Shown piece by piece: positions 6,254-8,368 of a DNA stretch of 8,368 bases. Where the stretch lies: NCBI GenBank assembly GCA_013044465.1, contig JABEUL010000274.1, positions 1-8,368 on the forward strand. Reading direction: 5' to 3'. Numbering within the stretch: position 1 is the first letter of the stretch; each line of letters begins with the position of its first letter. The notes beneath the pieces are model-generated. The model made no database searches. It saw nothing but the letters and a program-made list of their open reading frames with translations, and was not told the origin of the DNA. A program made the translations under genes and the position numbers. Source of the stretch: Acidimicrobiales bacterium. Its GTDB lineage: Bacteria > Actinomycetota > Acidimicrobiia > Acidimicrobiales > JABEUL01.

Positions 6254-7503
6254 TACTTCTTTGGTATTTGATCCCACGGCAGATCTTTGTCGACTTCAAT
6301 ATCTCTGGGCAAACCAAGAATTCTCTCGGCCATCTGATTCCTCAATATCTCGGAAGTTCCACCTTCGATAGTATTTGCTCTCGCACGCAAAAACCTTACT
6401 GATTTATCCTGAGAGTGGCTGTCGTGCTTCTGCCATGCAATTGATCCCATTCCGGTTGCATTCATGGCAAACTCTGATCTTCTCTTATTGTATTCAGCAT
6501 TAAAGACTTTATTTACTCCACCTTCGGGTCCAGGAGATTCCCCTCGCATTCTCGCCGAATTTGCACTAAATGTAGTGATCTCCTTTACTTGGGATTCAAT
6601 CCAGAACTGTGCGAGTTTCTGCCTAATTATTGGATTTGATCGATCAGGAATGGATTCTAAAAATAGTTGCCACGGATCTTTTTTGGCACTCCCCCCCAAG
6701 AAAGTGGATTCGTCAATTGATAGACCAGCTAATGCCACTCTCTCATTCATAAGAGTTGTCCTCGCACATCTCCAACCATCTCCGATGTCACCCACTCGAT
6801 TGGTATCTGGGATTCGGACATCGGTGAAAAATACTTCATTGAACTCAGAAGACCCAGTCATCTGCTTAAGTGGCCTTACATCCACACCAGGTGTTTTCAT
6901 GTCTAGCAAAAAATAGGTTAGACCTTCATGCTTTGGTTTGTTTGGATCGGTTCGCGCTAGAAGCATTCCATATTTGGCAAATTGAGCAATAGTGGTCCAA
7001 ACTTTCTGACCATTTACCACCCATTCGTCGCCGTCTCTAACCGCCCTCGTCCCCACTGAGGCTAGATCAGACCCAGAGGATGGTTCGCTGAATAACTGAC
7101 ACCAGATCTCTTCGCCTGTGAGGATCTTTTGAAGATAGGTTTGCTTTTGCTCTTGGTTTCCATGTTCAATAATCGTGGGACCAGCAAGTCCTACACCGAG
7201 TAGGTTTATTCCAGCTAGTGGGAGGCGAAAATTGCTTAACTCTTCTCGAATTATCTGTTGCATCCATGCCGCACCTGAAAGACCACCAAACTCTTTTGGC
7301 CAAAGTGGAGCTGCATAGCCGCTTAGGCCAATAGTTTTCATCCACGAAAAGATGTCCCACTTACTTCTGGCTTCCTTGAACGCTGCTTCATCTTCGCTCT
7401 TAAGCGAGTCAACCCAACCAGGTGGCAGAACTGTACTGAGCCAATCTATAAAAGCTGCTCGGAACTTGCTATGTTCTTCTGTATCTTCGACTTTAAAACG
7501 CAA
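6253..7503 (-). CDS. Acyl-CoA dehydrogenase (FadE type)
   Basis: FAD flavoprotein that makes the alpha,beta double bond in an acyl-CoA, the first beta-oxidation step. The 416-residue product has the full family layout: N-terminal helical domain, FAD/substrate signature QLFSEPSSGSDLAS (136-149), WVVNGQKVWTT (161-171), beta-domain to about 240, C-terminal helical domain with FLRARANTIEGGTSEILRNQ (371-390) and ERILGLPR. The position equal to the catalytic Glu376 of medium-chain dehydrogenase appears to be Gly381 here. Glu254, in LMNERVALAG, matches the alternative base seen in isovaleryl-CoA dehydrogenase. The start is TTG, strongly supported by AGGAGGA 7 nt upstream. It leads the operon with tetR, the thiolase-like gene and the hydratase. 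Actinobacterial paralogues of this type often serve sterol, branched or aromatic acyl-CoAs, but the substrate here is not evident. Confidence 0.95.
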   Translation of the reverse strand: MRFKVEDTEEHSKFRAAFIDWLSTVLPPGWVDSLKSEDEAAFKEARSKWDIFSWMKTIGLSGYAAPLWPKEFGGLSGAAWMQQIIREELSNFRLPLAGINLLGVGLAGPTIIEHGNQEQKQTYLQKILTGEEIWCQLFSEPSSGSDLASVGTRAVRDGDEWVVNGQKVWTTIAQFAKYGMLLARTDPNKPKHEGLTYFLLDMKTPGVDVRPLKQMTGSSEFNEVFFTDVRIPDTNRVGDIGDGWRCARTTLMNERVALAGLSIDESTFLGGSAKKDPWQLFLESIPDRSNPIIRQKLAQFWIESQVKEITTFSANSARMRGESPGPEGGVNKVFNAEYNKRRSEFAMNATGMGSIAWQKHDSHSQDKSVRFLRARANTIEGGTSEILRNQMAERILGLPRDIEVDKDLPWDQIPKK

Positions 7504-7510
7504 ATCTGGG

Positions 7511-7517
7511 TCCTCCT
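7511..7517 (-). promoter_or_regulatory. Ribosome binding site fixing the TTG start of the acyl-CoA dehydrogenase
   Basis: AGGAGGA on the minus strand lies 7 nt before TTG 7503. The first downstream in-frame Met is Met55, inside the N-terminal helical domain, so the TTG is the credible start. Confidence 0.8.
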
Positions 7518-7524
7518 AATAGAT

Positions 7525-7538
7525 TGACGTATCAGTCA
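7525..7538. promoter_or_regulatory. Candidate operator TGAC-N6-GTCA upstream of the acyl-CoA operon
   Basis: TGAC and GTCA face each other across six bases, just upstream of the ribosome site of the first gene. TetR-family regulators of acyl-CoA catabolism in actinobacteria often bind short palindromes of this kind near their own operon promoter, and such a regulator is the second gene here. The arms are only 4 bp and chance occurrence is possible. A TATGCT box (7538-7543, minus strand) abuts it and could be the -10, but no matching -35 is seen. Confidence 0.35.
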
Positions 7539-7570
7539 GCATAGCCAAAGGAGGAATATCTTATCCACTT

Positions 7571-7608
7571 TAATATCAAATTTTTATGAAGTCGAATTTC
7601 AAATATTA
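7571..7608. repeat. Imperfect AT-rich inverted repeat around the stop of the alpha/beta hydrolase gene
   Basis: TAATAT (7571-7576) pairs with ATATTA (7603-7608) and AAATT (7578-7582) with AATTT (7595-7599), with small unequal bulges and a 12-base loop. It contains the hydrolase stop codon. It could be a weak terminator separating that gene from the acyl-CoA operon, but no U-tract follows and the stem has almost no GC pairs. Confidence 0.25.
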
Positions 7609-8368
7609 CGGCGGAGTTGCCTGATGTTGGTTTGGCCAATTGCCGCAGGAGTTATGCGTTGTCTATCGAAAGATTGGATTCTGCTTTCAACCTGGTCAAT
7701 GAATTCTTTGCCTTTTTCATGGAACTTTAATACCCAAGCCTGGGAAGCTGGTCGGGCAAGCATCCACGAATGACCACCAGGAACCCAAACGACTTCTTGT
7801 CCCGTAATCTCAGTGAATTCCTGAGCGGTTCTAGATGGTGTAATCCTGTCGAAAAGTCCCCACTCAGCTAGGAGCGGGATAGAGGAGGAGTTCCCTACTT
7901 GATAGCACTCCCCGGAAAGATCAGATCCAAATAGCATCGCAGCAGCCGGAAGAGTTCGTCCAAGCGAACGTACATTTCTGTGAAAATCAGGGAAAAGTGC
8001 CCTTAAAGTAGACCCTAGCCTGCCTGCTATTACATCTGGAAAATCAAGTACAGCCGCAGCTCCAAGGTCAAGCGCAGCAGCCATATCGGGCAAGATGGGA
8101 GCCAGAGCTTTGACAATTATGCCATTTCGCTCTTTCCAACTAGGAGTTCCAGCACCATCTCGATATATAACGCCAAGTACTCTCTCGGGATAGCTAAATG
8201 CAAGTTGCATCGCGACTGCTCCACCCATTGAATGTCCCAGAATAACAGCCTTTTCTATCTCCAGTCGGTCCATCATCTCAATGACACGCCGGGCGAATCC
8301 GCCCATTGACAACTCTTCCCAGGGAAGTGCATCACTGCCGCCAAAACCAGGTAGCGATGGATTTAAAA
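7599..8368 (-). CDS. Alpha/beta hydrolase, 5' truncated by the window edge
   Basis: Serine hydrolase of the alpha/beta fold (esterase, lipase or C-C bond hydrolase class); the exact substrate cannot be told. The frame is open to the window edge, giving 255 residues from base 8366. It begins NPSLPGFGGSDALPW, the usual segment after strand 4 of the fold, so about 30-60 residues are missing upstream. The TTG at 8312 is internal and not a real start. In partial-protein numbering, the nucleophile elbow is GHSMGG with Ser46, the acid is Asp173 in GLFDRITP, and the base is His199 in VPGGHSWML. All three triad members are present, so the enzyme should be active. A cap region lies between about residues 75 and 160. 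The C-terminal ~35 residues are a charged tail. It lies 95 bp upstream of the acyl-CoA dehydrogenase on the same strand and may supply or use related acyl compounds. Confidence 0.88.
   Translation of the reverse strand, partial: LNPSLPGFGGSDALPWEELSMGGFARRVIEMMDRLEIEKAVILGHSMGGAVAMQLAFSYPERVLGVIYRDGAGTPSWKERNGIIVKALAPILPDMAAALDLGAAAVLDFPDVIAGRLGSTLRALFPDFHRNVRSLGRTLPAAAMLFGSDLSGECYQVGNSSSIPLLAEWGLFDRITPSRTAQEFTEITGQEVVWVPGGHSWMLARPASQAWVLKFHEKGKEFIDQVESRIQSFDRQRITPAAIGQTNIRQLRRNI

Noticed and set aside
6464..6916. Plus-strand open frame of 150 codons inside the acyl-CoA dehydrogenase
   Set aside because: Shadow of the conserved FAD-domain coding sequence on the other strand; no ribosome site or domain.
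7547..7554. Plus-strand Shine-Dalgarno-like AAGGAGGA in the hydrolase-dehydrogenase gap
   Set aside because: The only ATG downstream is about 30 nt away and gives a 12-codon frame; both flanking genes are on the minus strand.
8310..8312. TTG as the start of the alpha/beta hydrolase
   Set aside because: The frame stays open to the window edge and the upstream residues (LPGFGGSD) belong to the conserved fold, so the gene starts outside the window.
1..8368. tRNA/rRNA genes, CRISPR arrays, insertion sequences, attachment sites
   Set aside because: No cloverleaf, repeat-spacer pattern, transposase or terminal inverted repeats seen; nearly all the window is coding for ordinary chromosomal families.

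Overview
The window looks like a chromosomal stretch from an actinobacterium, quite possibly a low-to-moderate GC aquatic lineage of the Acidimicrobiia type. The main support is an actinobacterial-type cytochrome c oxidase subunit IV (CtaF) directly after a lipoprotein-type subunit II (CtaC). Base composition is AT-richer than in typical soil actinomycetes (judged by eye, not computed). TTG and GTG starts are frequent. TAA, TAG and TGA all serve as terminal stops, so the standard bacterial code applies. I cannot name a genus from the sequence alone.

Left half, plus strand. The window opens inside a tatA-like gene whose reading frame is broken by one in-frame TAA (69-71). A 233-bp spacer follows, then a probable operon: ctaC (398-1231), ctaF (1262-1654), and a 513-residue MBL-fold/Rieske protein (1677-3218). 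The last gene resembles CMP-N-acetylneuraminate hydroxylase (CMAH), but its Rieske domain is at the C-terminus, not the N-terminus. ctaD, the catalytic oxidase subunit, is not in the window. The plus-strand block ends against the minus-strand block in a 36-bp convergent junction with a small perfect hairpin.

Right half, minus strand. Read right to left, there is a 5'-truncated alpha/beta hydrolase (7599 to the window edge), a 95-bp gap with a strong ribosome site and a candidate operator, then acyl-CoA dehydrogenase (6253-7503), a TetR-family regulator (5561-6253), a thiolase-like protein of the TLP1 type (4066-5577) and an enoyl-CoA hydratase/isomerase (3255-4022). The dehydrogenase, regulator and thiolase-like genes overlap and are probably translationally coupled. 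Together they look like a self-regulated acyl-CoA (beta-oxidation-like) catabolic operon of unknown substrate. The thiolase-like protein lacks the usual thiolase catalytic Cys and His, so it probably does not carry out ordinary thiolysis.

The most interesting points are the permuted CMAH-like MBL-Rieske protein next to respiratory oxidase genes, the catalytically degenerate thiolase-like protein inside an acyl-CoA operon, and the in-frame stop in tatA. I found no RNA gene, CRISPR array, insertion sequence or prophage signal.
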